A stretch of DNA of 64,000 bases from Cymbidium sinense (lineage: Eukaryota > Streptophyta > Magnoliopsida > Asparagales > Orchidaceae): positions 85,262,925 through 85,326,924 of the forward strand of contig CM038225.1 in the NCBI GenBank assembly GCA_021442155.1. The letters are read 5' to 3'. Made by a program: the position numbers and the translations under genes. Position 1 is the first letter of the stretch; each line of letters opens with the position of its first letter. This document shows, piece after piece, positions 13,901 through 27,465 of the stretch. The notes under the pieces were generated by a model. The model worked only from the letters and a program-made list of their open reading frames with translations. It searched no databases and was not told the origin of the DNA.

Positions 13901-14148
13901 TTCTTCAAGATAACTGGAAGAAAAGAAACATAACGCCTTGTCTAGAGATAGAATAAGTATTGAGTAAAAAAAGTTTTTTTCTTTCAGATCAATTATGTCA
14001 AATAAATTTTTATAAGTATTTGAAGGATGTTTAATGTAGGAATTTCAAAAGAATTAGCTTTTTTTATTTATTATTTTAAATTACTGGCAATAATTATATA
14101 AGTGGAAGCACTCTTAGATACATCCCCTTGGGGTGCCATCTTACACCA
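10900..14148. other. No gene seen (decayed AT-rich DNA)
   Basis: This stretch has no long ORF, no recognised domain and no clear repeat structure. It is AT-rich and full of stop codons in all frames. Confidence 0.5.
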
Positions 14149-14248
14149 NNNNNNNNNNNNNNNNNNNNNNNNNNNNNNNNNNNNNNNNNNNNNNNNNNNN
14201 NNNNNNNNNNNNNNNNNNNNNNNNNNNNNNNNNNNNNNNNNNNNNNNN
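14149..14248. other. Assembly gap (100 N)
   Basis: Exactly 100 undetermined bases lie here. This round number is commonly used for gaps of unknown size, so the true distance and even the adjacency of the flanks are uncertain. Confidence 0.98.
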
Positions 14249-16700
14249 TGATTTTATAAAAATAAAGTTTGATAATCTTACCATAAAATTTTAGTAGATA
14301 GATATTTTATCTGTCGCAATAAATTACGTTCATATCAAATAATCAAAATCTCTCAAAGATTATATGGGTTATACCCATAAGATGTATATCATATCAGATA
14401 TGGGCCTAGTAGGTCCCCATTTTTATAGACACCAAATATTTAATAGTGGCTGAATGGGATGTGTGGTTCACCCAACTTACATGAAATGGCTATAGATGAT
14501 ACTCTAACTTTAGGTTTGCCTTTGTTAGTGGTTGCATGGAAGCTAATTTGTAACACCACATCCATCAATTAATAACATACAACTTCTATCATTATATGCA
14601 ATATACATGTTGAAGATATTTCTTCTTCTTTAGTCTTTTGATTCGTATTTTCTTATAGATAGACATCTTATCATAATAATATAGTGCTTAGACATAGCTC
14701 TTTAATCATCATCAGATACTAATGTCTCATCAATAATATATTCTATACTCTCATCCTCTAAATTATATACTTTTTAAGAATCAAATGATGTTGGCTTTCA
14801 TTGATGTTGCATATGTTTTTTTCTTATATCATGTGAATCAAATGATGTTCTTATTATTTTAAAGGTTGATTGAGTAATGAATTTAGTTTTGTGGATACTA
14901 ACTTGTGGAGGATTAGGTTTCGAGGGAACCTTTGGGTAAAATTGGAGGTGGATTACAATCTAGAATTAATGATGTGTGAGAACTTCATTTAATTATCACT
15001 AAAGAGTGCATAGTGGAATGCATCCTCAAAGGTTTAAGGATCTCATTACTCTGTTACATTTGTTGATTTAAATTCTGAGACCTATGACAAATCTACTAGC
15101 AAGTTATCAATCATTATCATTGTACTATTTTTTTGAATCCTCAAAGGCTTTCAAGCATTTAGTGACTAGTATATTTTCATGTTTAAGAGTCATCTACTAT
15201 CTATAATGCTTTCTATCATAATGCCTTGAACAATACTTAGATCTTACTATTTCTTTAATTTATGCATAAGTGAGAATTACTCTACTTAATCTTTCATTTT
15301 TTTTCCAAATTAGACCATTAGATTTTTGCATGGCCCACAAGTTTTATTTTGGCAAAAGCCACTTTTTTAAATCATACATTTGATAAAAATAAAAAATCAC
15401 TCATTTAGCTATGTCACTCAAGGAATTTATTAGGACCAAGGGCCATCAAATGTTGGAGCTTTTACCTTGAATTTTTTAGTTGAGTCATTAAAATTAACCC
15501 CATTCATTATCTAATATTTCTCCCCTAAAATAATTTTTGTTGTGTTTAAAATGGTGGTTTCCCTTATGAACATTCCTAATTAGGATAGGTTGTCACCTAA
15601 GATTTAGTTAGTTGATCTAGGATGGTTTGCATTTATTGTTATTTTTTTCAATAAATTTTAAGTTTGTTTTGGTCTATCTTCATGCTTATTTTTTCCTTGT
15701 ATTAAGTTCTTCTACACCCTTAGCTAACCCCTTAATTTGCTCCATATTAGTTGACTTAGGTGGCATGCTATGTTAATGAGTTTATGGTATACAAATAATG
15801 TAATTGTGCATGCATATAATTGAATTAATTATGCTTGATATTATGAGATGCTTAAAATAATGCAAAATGACATAAAATTTAAAAACACACAAAAATTAGG
15901 CTTACCCAACATTATAAGAAATAAACCTAAATAGTTAGCACAAATAACATATATAGAGAAATCAATTTAGTTTTATATTTTGATTAGTTTTAAAGATGAA
16001 AGACACCAATTTTTGAAAAACTCACTAACTCACTAAAAGTTGATGCCATTTAAGTAATATTTAATGGTAGGCTATGGTAATTGGCTAGGTCAAATTTATA
16101 GATCTAACTAATGAGGAATGATATGCTTTCATAGAATTTTCCTTAGAGAATGAAAATATATTATCAAAACTGAAAATATACCACATTAAAAAATTATTAC
16201 TTAATGAAAGGAGGCTTAGGGTATGAACTCATAATGGAGGTGTAATATGATTTAAGAGGCTTCAAAAGATGTTATTAAAGATGTACAAGCAATGATCTAG
16301 GATTTAAGGAGTGGATCTCATGGAATACTCAGTTAGATAAAAGATCAAGTAGGGAGAAGGTCCTAACTTGAGATCCCTTAGATCTATCTTTGAGTTTTAA
16401 GTGAGGATCTATGCAACTCAAATACCAAGCAACACACAATAATTTTAACTGTATCTAGATATGATTTAAGAGTTTTCATGATTTTAGAGGTCTTTAAATT
16501 TTTAAGGTTTTATAGCAAGACTAGTCATGCAAATTGCAAAAGCAAGCCCAATCTAACTACAAGATCTTGGTGGATGGGTTTTGGACTAGAAGAATTCTAG
16601 AAACACTTGTAAGATGTAGAAGAATATCTCTATATCAAATTTAAGACTTTTCATGATTTTTCAAGTAGTTTAGGCTATCCAAATGTTTAGAGTAACAAAA
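14249..16700. other. Decayed repeats, no gene seen
   Basis: No ORF of note is present. A segment at about 16,335-16,400 is the reverse complement of about 25,855-25,920: both contain 'agatagatctaagg' followed by 'aagttgggacct' variants. The two regions thus share one dispersed repeat family in opposite orientation. The rest is unassigned. Confidence 0.45.
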
Positions 16701-16769
16701 TATGGTCTTAGGACTGTAAGTGAACTAAGCATTCAACAAGCAACTTATAACTCAACTTGATAAGAGCTC

Positions 16770-17390
16770 ATTTATAGTTAAATTAACTAAACAAACAAGC
16801 TTGAATATTTTATAAATACTCGATTGTTTAAATAATGATCTTGAATAATCTATTACTCGATTAATTTATATTTATGAATAATATCATTTAAAGCTCTTGA
16901 ATAAGCTCGTAAATATGCTCAAATGAGGCTTGAATTAAAAGTCGATTAAGGCTCGATTTAAAGTTCAATTGAGGCTTGAATTAAAGATTGATTAATGCTC
17001 AATTTAATACTTAATTAAGGCTCAATATGAAGCTTGATAAAATATTTATTAATATTTAATGAATTAAATAATTGATTAAATGTTTCTTAAATAAAAAAGT
17101 AACTCGTGAAAGAAATAAATTAAAATTTCAATAATAATTTAATTTAATGTAACATATTTATTCAAATATTAATAAATTTTACTTCTTACCAAAATCTCCC
17201 AAAAAAACTAAAATTTAGAACCCACTCACTTATAAGGCTCATTTAATGAGTTGATGAGATGCTCAATCAATAAACAATAAGCTCATTTATAAGTTTTGGT
17301 TCATTTAATTTGATAATGGTTTATTAATTGGCTTGTTAATGCTCAAATTGAGTTGCTTATATAAAGCTAAAGAGAATGGCTTGTTAACTT
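16770..17390. repeat. 'GCTCGATTAA/GGCTTGAATTAA' repeat region
   Basis: Short words such as 'ggctcgattta', 'aggcttgaattaa' and 'gctcaatttaa' recur many times between 16,770 and 17,070. Related 'gctcattt' and 'gcttgttaa' words continue to about 17,390. It is a degenerate, AT-rich, cryptically repetitive element with no coding potential. The class is not determined. Confidence 0.55.
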
Positions 17391-17399
17391 GAAAATGAA

Positions 17400-18069
17400 T
17401 GCAATTTTCACCATAGTTTTGCATAATTTTCCCTTATAAGTTGAAATTTCAAATTGCAATGGAATTTAATTCTTTTTCCTTAAATTTTTGTACATAAGTC
17501 TATAAGATTAAAAACAAAAAATCTTACAAAATAAATTTGCAATATATAAAAAATATTCAAATCTTATGTAAATATTCTAATTTATTTTATTCATCATGCT
17601 CCAATTAGCTATCTCAAAAGGTTTCTATGTTGTATAATGAGTCAATAGTGCAATGATAATGTTGAGCAAAGATGGACATGCAAGGATGGGACATGCCTGA
17701 TAATGGGATGCTTGGAGAGTCATATGAATTGTGGCAGAATGTGTGGTGACATGGTGGAAAGAGTGTGCCAGATGGGGATGATCTTGCGAATCAAGAAAGC
17801 ATGGTGATGGGCCTCACAATGTTGGAGTGGCTTTGGTGATTTGACCTATTGCAGGATTTGAGTTTAGTGGTTTACTTCAATATCATCCTTATATTTAATT
17901 TTGATAAAGACTATCATCTTTATTACCTTAGGTTAGTTTTAGACAAACTTTGGGAATAGATGTAATCCTTTAAATTAAAAATATTTATATTTCTTGCATT
18001 TAGCTTTGCAATATTTAAAAATAAATCTTCTTTAAAAAGAGTAATTGACTAAATGTAAAATTAGTTATT
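17400..18069. other. No gene seen; less AT-rich patch
   Basis: A patch at about 17,640-17,870 has markedly higher G content than its flanks ('gatgggacatgcc', 'gtggtgacatggtgg'). It has no long ORF and no recognisable product. It could be the remnant of an older element. Confidence 0.4.
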
Positions 18070-19980
18070 AGTGATACAATAACAACAACAAGCCTTTATC
18101 CCACTATGTGGGCGCTTGGTGAGAAGAATCCTTCTTCTCCATTATGCCTTATTAAGTATCAAATTTTCATTTAATTTTAATAAAATAAGGTCATTTTTAT
18201 ACTTCTTAATCAAGTCTTTTTAGGTCAATCTCTACCTTTCTTAACATACCTAAGTTTAATGTATCTATTCTCCTAACTAGATGATCATCTCTCTCTAATC
18301 TTATATGCTACTGTAGCTACACCAACCTTTTCATGTATATATTCCATTTGCATTTTGTCTTTAAGTGTAAAGCCACTCATCAATCTAAGCATCATCATCT
18401 TTGCAACACTTAATTTTGTGCTTCTCTTTTACTAGCCAACATTCTGTGCTATAAAGTATTATAGGTCTCACCAATATCTAATAAAATTTCCCTTTAATTC
18501 TAAGTGATATTTTTCTATAACATAATAGGCTGATGCATTTCTCCATTTCAACCATCCAAGTTGAATTCTACTAATAACAACCCCATCTATTTCACCATCA
18601 CTATGAACAATAAATCGAGATATCTAAAACATTCACTTGTTTTAATCACTTGGTCATCCATTATCACAACCTCGCCACTAGATTTCATCTACTAAAACTA
18701 AAAGCCTTTAGACTCTAACCTCCATAATTCAAGTTTCTCTTGAACTCCCTCTAGTCTTATAAACAAGAAGAATATCAATAGCAAAAAATTATACACCAAG
18801 GTACATCCTCTTGTAAATGTCTAGTAACAACATCCATAACTAAAGCAAAAAGATATGGGCTTAAAGCCAAACCTTAATGTAATCCAACAGGAATAGGAAA
18901 AATACTTGTTAATCCTCCTTGTGTTTGAACACAAGTGATAGTTCAAATATACATATCCTTAATGACTTGAATATAAGAAATATTAATACTTTTCTTTTCT
19001 AAAACTCTCTAAAGCACATCTCTTATAAATTTATCATATGCTTTTTCTAAATCAATATCATACATATATCCTCCTTACTCTCCTTATACTTCTTTATCAA
19101 ACCTCTCAACAAATGTATAACATCTATAGTAGGCCTACCCTGCATGAAACCAAGCTAATTTTGACAAACTTTTGTATCACACTGTAATCCATACCCAATT
19201 AGTCTCTCCCATAACTTAATGTATGACACATTATCTTAATTCATCTATATTTTGCACAGTCTTGTGCAGCACTTTTATTCTTAAAAGTAAAACCAAAAAA
19301 TTTTTCTCCACTCACCTAGCATTTTTAATTTTTAAAATGATATTAAAAGAATTAGTAAGCTAAGAAATTTCTTAATCTTTTAAATATTTCCAAACTTCTA
19401 TTAGAATATTATTAGGTTCTACTACTTTTTCACATTTTATTTTCTTTAAAGCCTCTCCAACTTCAATTTTACTAATAGACGATAAAAATAAAAATCTCTA
19501 TTAACATTTAGGGTACTAAGGTCACTAAATCATACTCTCACAACCTTCATTAGAAAGTTTAGGAAAATATCTAATCCACCTATGTTGAATTTTCTTTTTT
19601 AAGAAATACACTTTTTGATATTTATTTTTAATGCATTTCACTTGAACTAAATATTTATTTCTCCTATCTCTTTGCTTAGCACACTTATACATAAATCTTT
19701 TGCTCTCTTTAGTATCTAATCCACTATATTGATCACTAAATACTTATTTTACATAATATATTATTTTCTTAAAATTATTATGGGCCACTCTATATCTTCT
19801 CAATTCTTTGAAGTTTTACATCTAAATCAATTTTTATAATAAATTTTTTTTTTAATATATTTTTGTACATTTTAACTCCACTACCAACTCTTTTTATTAA
19901 TATGAGCATTTTTTATTTTTTGAACATATTTTTACAACTTGCATAATCCCACTCACCCCTCATTAAAAATTAGTTACTAA
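18070..19980 (-). mobile_element. Dead RTE-type LINE (reverse transcriptase remnant)
   Basis: Read on the minus strand, the DNA encodes the tail part of a plant LINE polyprotein, broken by many stops. Recognisable pieces in order are a 'GFMQGRPTIDVIHLL' block near 19,120-19,165, a block containing KDMYI, VQTQGGL and 'PVGLH.GLALSPYLFALVMD' near 18,830-18,960, the decayed catalytic box just after 'EDVPWCIIF' near 18,780 (the YADD residues are lost), a 'FRYL' block near 18,610 and a 'YNTL..RMLASKR' block near 18,440. The 3' end at 18,070-18,110 reads 'ggcttgttgttgtta', a (TTG)n-type tail typical of plant RTE elements. The 5' end is not defined, so this is probably a 5'-truncated insertion. No intact enzyme remains. 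Confidence 0.85.
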
Positions 19981-20763
19981 TAAAACTCATTAAGAATTTA
20001 ATTATTATCATATTTATATGATAAAATTATGGTTCATTAGCATGAAGAAAAAAATTCATACATGAAATTAGAGTGATAATTTTAAGATTAAGTTACTTAC
20101 TATTAATAAATATAAAAATATAACGAATTTAAAATTAAATTAAATTTCATACTTCAACTTTCAAATATTGAAAATTTTCAATTTCAAAATTATGATTAAT
20201 TTTATATAAATCATAAACATATGAATAATTAACTTTCTAAATTGTTTTTTTAACATCTAAAATTTTATATATATTAGAACATATATTAATATATAAAAAT
20301 ATTAATTTTAATTAAATATAGTTTTCATAACATTAATAATACATGTATATATCATAAGTCCTTTAAATAATATAATAACTTTTCACATATTAAAATTAAA
20401 TTTTATAAAAATTTTATTCTAATTTTAAATATAAAAATTTTGATATTTAGAATGGATTATCTTATAATAATTTAAAAGTTTATCACACACATAAAGAGAT
20501 ACATGTTCAGCGAACCTTAAAACTTGTAAGAAAATTTCTTTGATATATAATTCAAAATATCTCTAACAGTTGTAAGAATTGAAAAAAAAAAGTTTACATA
20601 TTTGTTCATCTAACTTTTTTTAGTCTAAAATTATGCAAAGTACATCAAAAAAGCACCATCATTAAAGTTTTAAAGTGAAATGTACTTTTTCATGTATAGA
20701 AAAAGTGTTATATTTATAAATATCAAACTTTAGGTGTTAAATATGTAAATGCATAAAAATAGT

Positions 20764-20766
<3 letters not shown>

Positions 20767-20846
<80 letters not shown>
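20767..20846. repeat. (AT)40 microsatellite
   Basis: Uninterrupted alternating A/T for 80 bp. The tract is a potential cruciform and a slippage-prone site. Confidence 0.97.
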
Positions 20847-20849
<3 letters not shown>

Positions 20850-21484
20850 CTTTCTAAAACAAATTTAAGGATTCATAATCCAACTTTTATTCAGAAAATT
20901 CTTTTTTGATCATAAAAAATTACTAGGTAAAATATTTGTTAAGATTATTTTTTATTCAGCTTATATTAATACAAGTTATGTAGCATAATTTTGATTTATT
21001 TATTTATGATATGCATTTTAATATATATATTTCTCTTGTCCAAAATTTGTTTATGCTTGATAATTTAGAGGTTATAATAAATTATTAGTTGAAAATTTAA
21101 AAATCAAGATTATCATAAAATTATTTCTTTGATACTCCTAAAAATATTTTTTTAAAAATTTTTCATAAAAAAATTATTTCAAGGTATATATAAAAATATA
21201 TTTAAATAAGCTTAAGAATTTATATACTCTATATTCTTAAAATAAAGTAGCAAATCATTGTCAAGTTGGGTCTTGCATCCTATGCATAAAATTTTGATAA
21301 ACTTGCCATATAATATTAGTTATACATGCAAAAATAAAAAATTTTATATACACATAATATATGTATAAGCTATTATTTTATAGAAGCATATGTAAAATCA
21401 TGATAATCATTTATTTATCTAGTTTTCTATAATGATTTTGGTGCAACATAAAATTCATCTTATCAAATATAAATTTTACATTAA

Positions 21485-21487
<3 letters not shown>

Positions 21488-21555
<68 letters not shown>
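21488..21555. repeat. (AT)34 microsatellite
   Basis: Uninterrupted alternating A/T for 68 bp, about 640 bp after the previous (AT)n tract. Confidence 0.97.
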
Positions 21556-21559
<4 letters not shown>

Positions 21560-22689
21560 TTTGTAAAAATTTGTCAATCTCTATGTTGTGCCTTTGACGA
21601 TGTTAATTGGCAGTAGCAAACCAATGAATTTATAATATAAACTTTGAATTGTGATGTATAAATAATAAGTGGTTATGGAACTAGAGTTTTTGGAATGATT
21701 TCATAGTTATTTTTAGATGAAAATGAGTTTAACTGAAAGATAAAGTGTTTACAAGACAAAATGCTCGATTGTATATGCATTTTAGTATAATTGATAATAT
21801 AAAATGATCTATTATGAAAAGTCTCGAGAGAATAAAATGACATATCTAATAGTATTGATAATAAAATAATTATACAATTATTTTAACAAATGAAAACAGG
21901 AAGGTAGAAATTATAAATAATGTTCTTTAATTGTATTTTTTGTTAGCATATATTTATCATTTTTATATTAAATCTCTAACAAAAAAAAACTATAAATGTC
22001 AGTAATAAGCTTGGATGAAAAATATTGAATGCCTGTTTGATATTATTAGTTTGTGCCCTCACAAAAAAGAAAAGAAAAAAAAAAGCTCTTGAATATAAGT
22101 AAAAAAAGTACTCTTGTTTTATATTTTGTCCCCTTAATATCATATTAAATTGTATTAATGCATCATATTTATATTTGTTTGAACTCTTTGAAGATTATAA
22201 ATTTTATGTATGTTGCTGTAATAAAATACATATGTTTGAAATGTCGATACAACCAAATTTTGTGCGAGGATTATGAAAAGAATCATAATTAATAATTATT
22301 TTGTACTTATTTAATGGGTTGTGACAAGAGAAGCTCTACATTAATTTGAAGAGTGCCTCATTTCCTTGGATTTTATAATTATCTCTTATAAACATAGACT
22401 CGACGCACTAATAATGTCATAAATTTTCTTGGCATGGCAATATTTTACAAAAGATTTATTATACACTTCAGTATTACAATTACTTTACTTACTAATATCT
22501 TAAAGAAAGAAACTTTTAAGTGGATCATTAGTGTTCAAGGGGCTTTTGATGAAATAAGTCCTTATGACCAATTCTCTTATTCTAAGTTTATATAATTTCT
22601 TTAAAGGATTTGAGGTAGTATGTGATGCCTCAAGAAATGGAATTAAGAAAGTATTGAGTCAAAAAACCATCTATAGTCAAGAGTTTTTT

Positions 22690-22990
22690 TAGAAGATTCA
22701 TATTCAATAAGATGTAATTAGCTATGAGGGTTTGCTCCTATAGGGAATTTATGAACCTGACTTAAAATAAACCCTATCTTACTTCATTCGTATAAGGTAG
22801 AGGAAAAATCTTTGGTACACTTAGACATATTGGCCTTAAGATTCCTTTTTAGATGATTAAGTCCATCATAGAATGATATTTCTATCTTTCGAACTAGTAT
22901 ATCATTCTTTGATGTCAGACTCGATCATTTTAATATGTACCTCTTAAGATTTGTGTGACATCCTCATCACAATTTTTAAACACTATAATA
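22690..22990. repeat. Isolated inverted R repeat
   Basis: This is homologous to 36,610-36,930 in reverse orientation. It includes 'gacttaaaataaaccctatc', the 'ggaaaaatctttgg' stretch, the 'ttagatgattaagtccatc' stretch and 'gtgtgacatcc'. It is not next to an LTR-like unit, so R also occurs alone as a dispersed sequence. Confidence 0.8.
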
Positions 22991-24840
22991 GTGAGACTAC
23001 ATTACTTGCCTAATATTATAGTATTTGATAGAGATTAAGTTTATATCTTATTTTTAAAAAATACTATGAAAATAATAACCTTTCAACCCTCAAATAAATG
23101 ATCAAATAAAAATAATCAACATGTCACTAGAGAATCTATTAAGATATTTATTGAAAATATTATAAAAATTTAGTATTTGTAGTTAGCTTTTTTAGAATAT
23201 ATCTATAATAGTATTGTTTCAAAATAATAAAATAATCATTTGAGATAGTATATGATATGAATTACTAAAGACTCTTTATATAGTTGATAATCCTACACTT
23301 ATATTTTTAGACTTTGTATTTAATTTGTTATTGATTTTATTAACATACATTAGAAAATAAAGAAGTAAACAAAATAATATCAAATATAATGACTTTGTGA
23401 ACAAAAATAAATATATAAACTAATATAAAGAAGGTGATTATGTGATGATTTATATTAGATTTGAAAGACATATTTGCAAATTAAAAAAAAATTTATCAAA
23501 AGGTGCATGACCATTTTAAATTCTTAAGAGAATTAAGACTAATACATATTTTCTTGAATTACCACATGACATGCACATAAGTCTTATATTATTAATATTA
23601 AAAATATACTATTCTTTAAGAAAACTTTCTTACATACAAAATTAGAGACTAACCCCTTTGTAGATCAGGAGAGCAACCAAGTGTTGGTGGATATTCAAGC
23701 CGACATCCTAGAAGTTGTGTATATTGACAAATGAAGCACGAGATGATGATAGTGAAGCACACATGTTTTTAGTAAGATAGAAAGATAAACAACTTAATAA
23801 TGATACATAGCTTATAAGGACTGATTTGAAGAAGAGATTGTTCTTGTTCTTATGAAAGACTATTTAGAGTTCAACTTTTAAAGAAGAGTTTTTTAAAGGT
23901 TAGAAGAAATGGTTAGCACAAGAAACTCTTGGATCAATTATAAGAGCACAATGGAAACTATAAATTGGAATATTTACTTAAGATTTAAATTTTTTATGTT
24001 GTAATTTTATTTATATTATGTGTTGATATTTATGGACTTATTTCTAAAAAAATTTGAAATTTAAAATTTCATTAGAATTTGAATTTTTAAATTAAATGGG
24101 AATATTATGTATAATTATAAGATAAATGATTAATTACATGTAATTATTCAATTTATATGTTTGGCCAAACTATTAGGGGAATTATTTCTCCCCATCAATT
24201 CAAAACTAGGACCAATTCCTTATTATTCTAAAAGATATTTGTATGGACATTCATTTGATGGATTGATAAATAAATGATTGATTGATGTTTTGAAGAAAAA
24301 TTTGGATTTTATTCCAAAGAACTAGAGGCAAGGTTGCTACACATTGAAAAGGGTTGGTGATTTATTTCAATCTATTGCATTGGAGAGTGATATAATTAAA
24401 TTGATTTTATACACCATAAAATCATAAAAATTATCCTCCCTATACATCTCCACATAATTTTCCCTCTCTTTACTAAAATCTAAGAAATTTCCACATATGG
24501 GTTGTCTAATGTAGCACATCATGTGGATTAAAAAGATAAAGCAAAGCTCCAATTATAAGAGCCCAATAAAGTATTCAAGCAAGAGCCTAGTCAAGGCCCA
24601 TCACAAGAGCCCAATGAAAGATACATAATAAAATTTTTAATATCATTATTTAAATATCAAATTTAGATTCTATAAGTTATAATTTTTTTTTACTTTAAGA
24701 ATAAGTATAGACTGGTAAGTACTAAAATAATGGAAAATAAATTGAAATAATGAATTTGGTAGGCACCTCCTCTATTAATGACCACCCACCCCTTTTTGCA
24801 TCAAAATATTTATCTTCTTCTCTTGAATGATGATCATTAC
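22991..24840. other. Decayed retroelement-like sequence, no gene
   Basis: No credible ORF is present. The phrases 'aagagcccaataaagtattcaagcaa' (in part) and 'caaggcccatcacaagagccc' near 24,560-24,620 resemble the low-complexity 'agcccaa' stretches of plant LTR elements. A short minus-strand ORF at 24,367-24,552 has no recognisable product and is not credited. Confidence 0.4.
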
Positions 24841-24845
24841 AATCC

Positions 24846-25080
24846 CTATAAATAAGGGCAATATCAATGCTTTTAGCTTTAAAATGATAAAATTTCTTTA
24901 CAAAAGTTCTTTCTCTTCGCGTTAGTGTTTGGTGGCCTAACTTGACCTTTTGTTGGTGGAATTGATTGATTATTTGTCTTATGAGTGCTCACTAATCCTC
25001 ACAAAATTTCTCCTTAATATCTCCCATAACCTAAACTAGGTGGGCAGCCACTTAGTCTTTTTTTCACATTCTAAAGCCTT
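24846..25080 (+). promoter_or_regulatory. Possible LTR promoter with TATA box
   Basis: A 'ctataaataaggg' box at about 24,847 is followed by a pyrimidine-rich leader ('ctttctcttcgcg') and then by 'cctcacaaaatttctcc' and 'taaactaggtgggcagcc'. This arrangement is typical of plant LTR retrotransposon promoters and R regions. No paired second LTR was found, so this is a tentative call. Confidence 0.4.
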
Positions 25081-27465
25081 AAATCTCACCAAACTCCTCC
25101 AAATACTCTAAAACATACACATTTTAAACTCATCATCCACCATCATTTTCGTTCATTTGGACAATCTTATGATATTCATCATTATAAATAATTCAAATCA
25201 ATCCAAACAACCTAGTTTTGATCTTCTCTTCACTAAACAACTTAAAAGACCTCATCTTTCTACCATCAAATTCAGATCATAAGTTAATATTTTAAGATAA
25301 CCATAAATCATAATTTCTAGATATTTACATCATTTAAAAATTATTTTCTAAAGTGATCTTCCAAATTAGCACAATCTAGCTTAAACTAGATTAGTCTTCC
25401 CATTCCTTCCCTATGCCCATCATCTCTCCACCAAAAACCTTTAATCATTCTAAAGACATTGAACTAAAACCCTACATATATTTTCATCCATTAAACCCAC
25501 TAAAAATGTTCCCCGCCATCATCATTATCGAACAATGCTTGAAAAAAAAAATAGCTTTTTTCTTTGAGTAATTGGACAACCTAAATCACTTGAAAATTTA
25601 TGAAATATTCTAAATTGATCAAGAAACATTCTCCCAACACCTACAAGTGTTTCCACAACTTTCTTCGTCCTAAACCCATCTACCAAAGCAAATAACCAAC
25701 TAATGGCTAGATTCTAGATTGGGTTCCTATATGATCCAATATTCTTGAGAAATACAACAAAAAAAAAAAAAGAAATCTAAATACTTTCAAATCATATATA
25801 GGCATATCAACTTAAATTTTTTATGTGTTATTGAGTCCTAGAGTTTCCTTGATTCTCCACACCTAAAACCTAAAGATAGATCTAAGGGGGGCTTAAGTTG
25901 GGACCTCCACCCTACATAGTCAACCATCGAAGTAAGTATTCCTTGAGAGCTATCTAGCCCATTGCTTGCAAACATTTAAGAATTTTTTTTTAACCCCATA
26001 AACCATATTACACCCCCATTATGAGACCAACCCCTAAGCATCCACCACCACCTTCCTTCTCTGGAAAAATCCACCAATCAATTGACACTGCTCTCTAGTC
26101 ATTATCAAATCATCAAGCATGAAAAATTGCATCTGCCTCTTGCACATAGTTCGAGGTGATTGTCCTTTTTCAAGAAGTTCAAGTTAATCTCCATCGATCT
26201 ATATCAAACTAAAAAAGAACCTCCATTAACCATCCTCTGATAGTGGCACAAAAATTTAGTACAACCAATTTCCATGCTATATCGCATTTATCCTTTAGTC
26301 CCAAGCAAATCTTAAGGGAGTCCTCTTAGAGCAGGTAATCAACACTCAACAACTATTCAAAATCACTTTTATGTTTTTATTTTTATATTATTATTATTAT
26401 TATTATTTTAATATTGACATATAATTTTAAATTTATTTTTCTCATAGAAATTAATTAGAATTTAAAAAAAATTTAAAAATTTTTATTCTATATAATAGTT
26501 GCAATCATTGTCAAAGATGGTTGGAGGTGGTCACTGTTGGCAAGGATGTTGTCAGCAATGGTTGTTGGTAGTCAGTAGGGATGACTAGAGGTGACTGTTG
26601 ATAATAGTGGTGGTTGTTTTAAAAATACTTAAATTAACTAAATATTATTTTGAATATTTTTAAAATTAACTTGATTTTTTTTAGAAAATTAATTAGAAAA
26701 TACTACAAATAAATATTTTTTAAAATAAAGTTGATGCTAAGAATATATCTTTTAAATTCAAATTTATGTTGGTTAAATCTTGAAAATTATTTGATATGAT
26801 AGATGTTAAGTTTTATTAAATTCAAAAAATTGCCAAGCTAGTTTATTTCAGGATTTAATAATTTATATAATTATTATAATTTATTATATGAACTTAGTAT
26901 AAATTAATCATAATTAAATTATTAAATCATAATTTACATAAGATAATATCTTAATTAATCATTAATTAGTAATTTATTAAGTTAAGTAAAAACAACTTTT
27001 TTTAGTCAAATTAAATAAAATAATGTCAATTAACTTAATTGATATTTATTAATGTTGTTTTAATTTTGTAAATTAATATATTTTATGTAACTTTTTAGAT
27101 TTAATGTTAATAATTTTTATCTAATATAATTATACTAACACTTGAGAGCTAAAATAAAAAATTACACTAACACTAATTCAATTATATATATCATAATCAC
27201 ATTTTAGTTAATCATTAATCAGGAATTTATGAAAATAATTAAGTATAATAATTTCTATTTAATCAAATTAATTTATAATTATATTAATTTTTTAACTTCA
27301 TATTTTTAGTTGATGAAACTTATTTAGTAAAATTAATTTTATGAATTCCAAAATTGAAATAAACCCTCAATCAAAAAGAAGCGAGAAAGTAATAATGGGA
27401 ACTCACTAGCTAAGGATTGACGAGTCACAATTCTTTTTGTTCAATAGTCTATTGAATACACCAAT
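25081..27465. other. Decayed sequence, no gene seen
   Basis: From 25,080 to 26,340 the plus strand is notably C-rich and G-poor, without an ORF. This includes the repeat shared in inverted orientation with 16,335-16,400. A (TTA)n stretch lies near 26,380-26,405, and a short G-rich 'ggttggaggtggtcact' patch near 26,518-26,610. The remainder is AT-rich filler. Confidence 0.45.

Larger units (their letters stand above)
19981..22689. other. Very AT-rich non-coding DNA
   Basis: Long runs of A and T in short alternating patches, including two (AT)n microsatellites. There are no ORFs of interest and no recognised element. The base composition resembles an intergenic scaffold-attachment-like or old TE region, but nothing specific can be shown. 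Confidence 0.5.

Noticed and set aside
20767..21555. (AT)n tracts as possible origin or regulatory element
   Set aside because: Plain microsatellites in AT-rich intergenic DNA explain them; nothing in the flanks supports a function.
24367..24552. Minus-strand ORF of 61 codons
   Set aside because: Short, AT-driven, no motif; flanked by decayed retroelement-like sequence.
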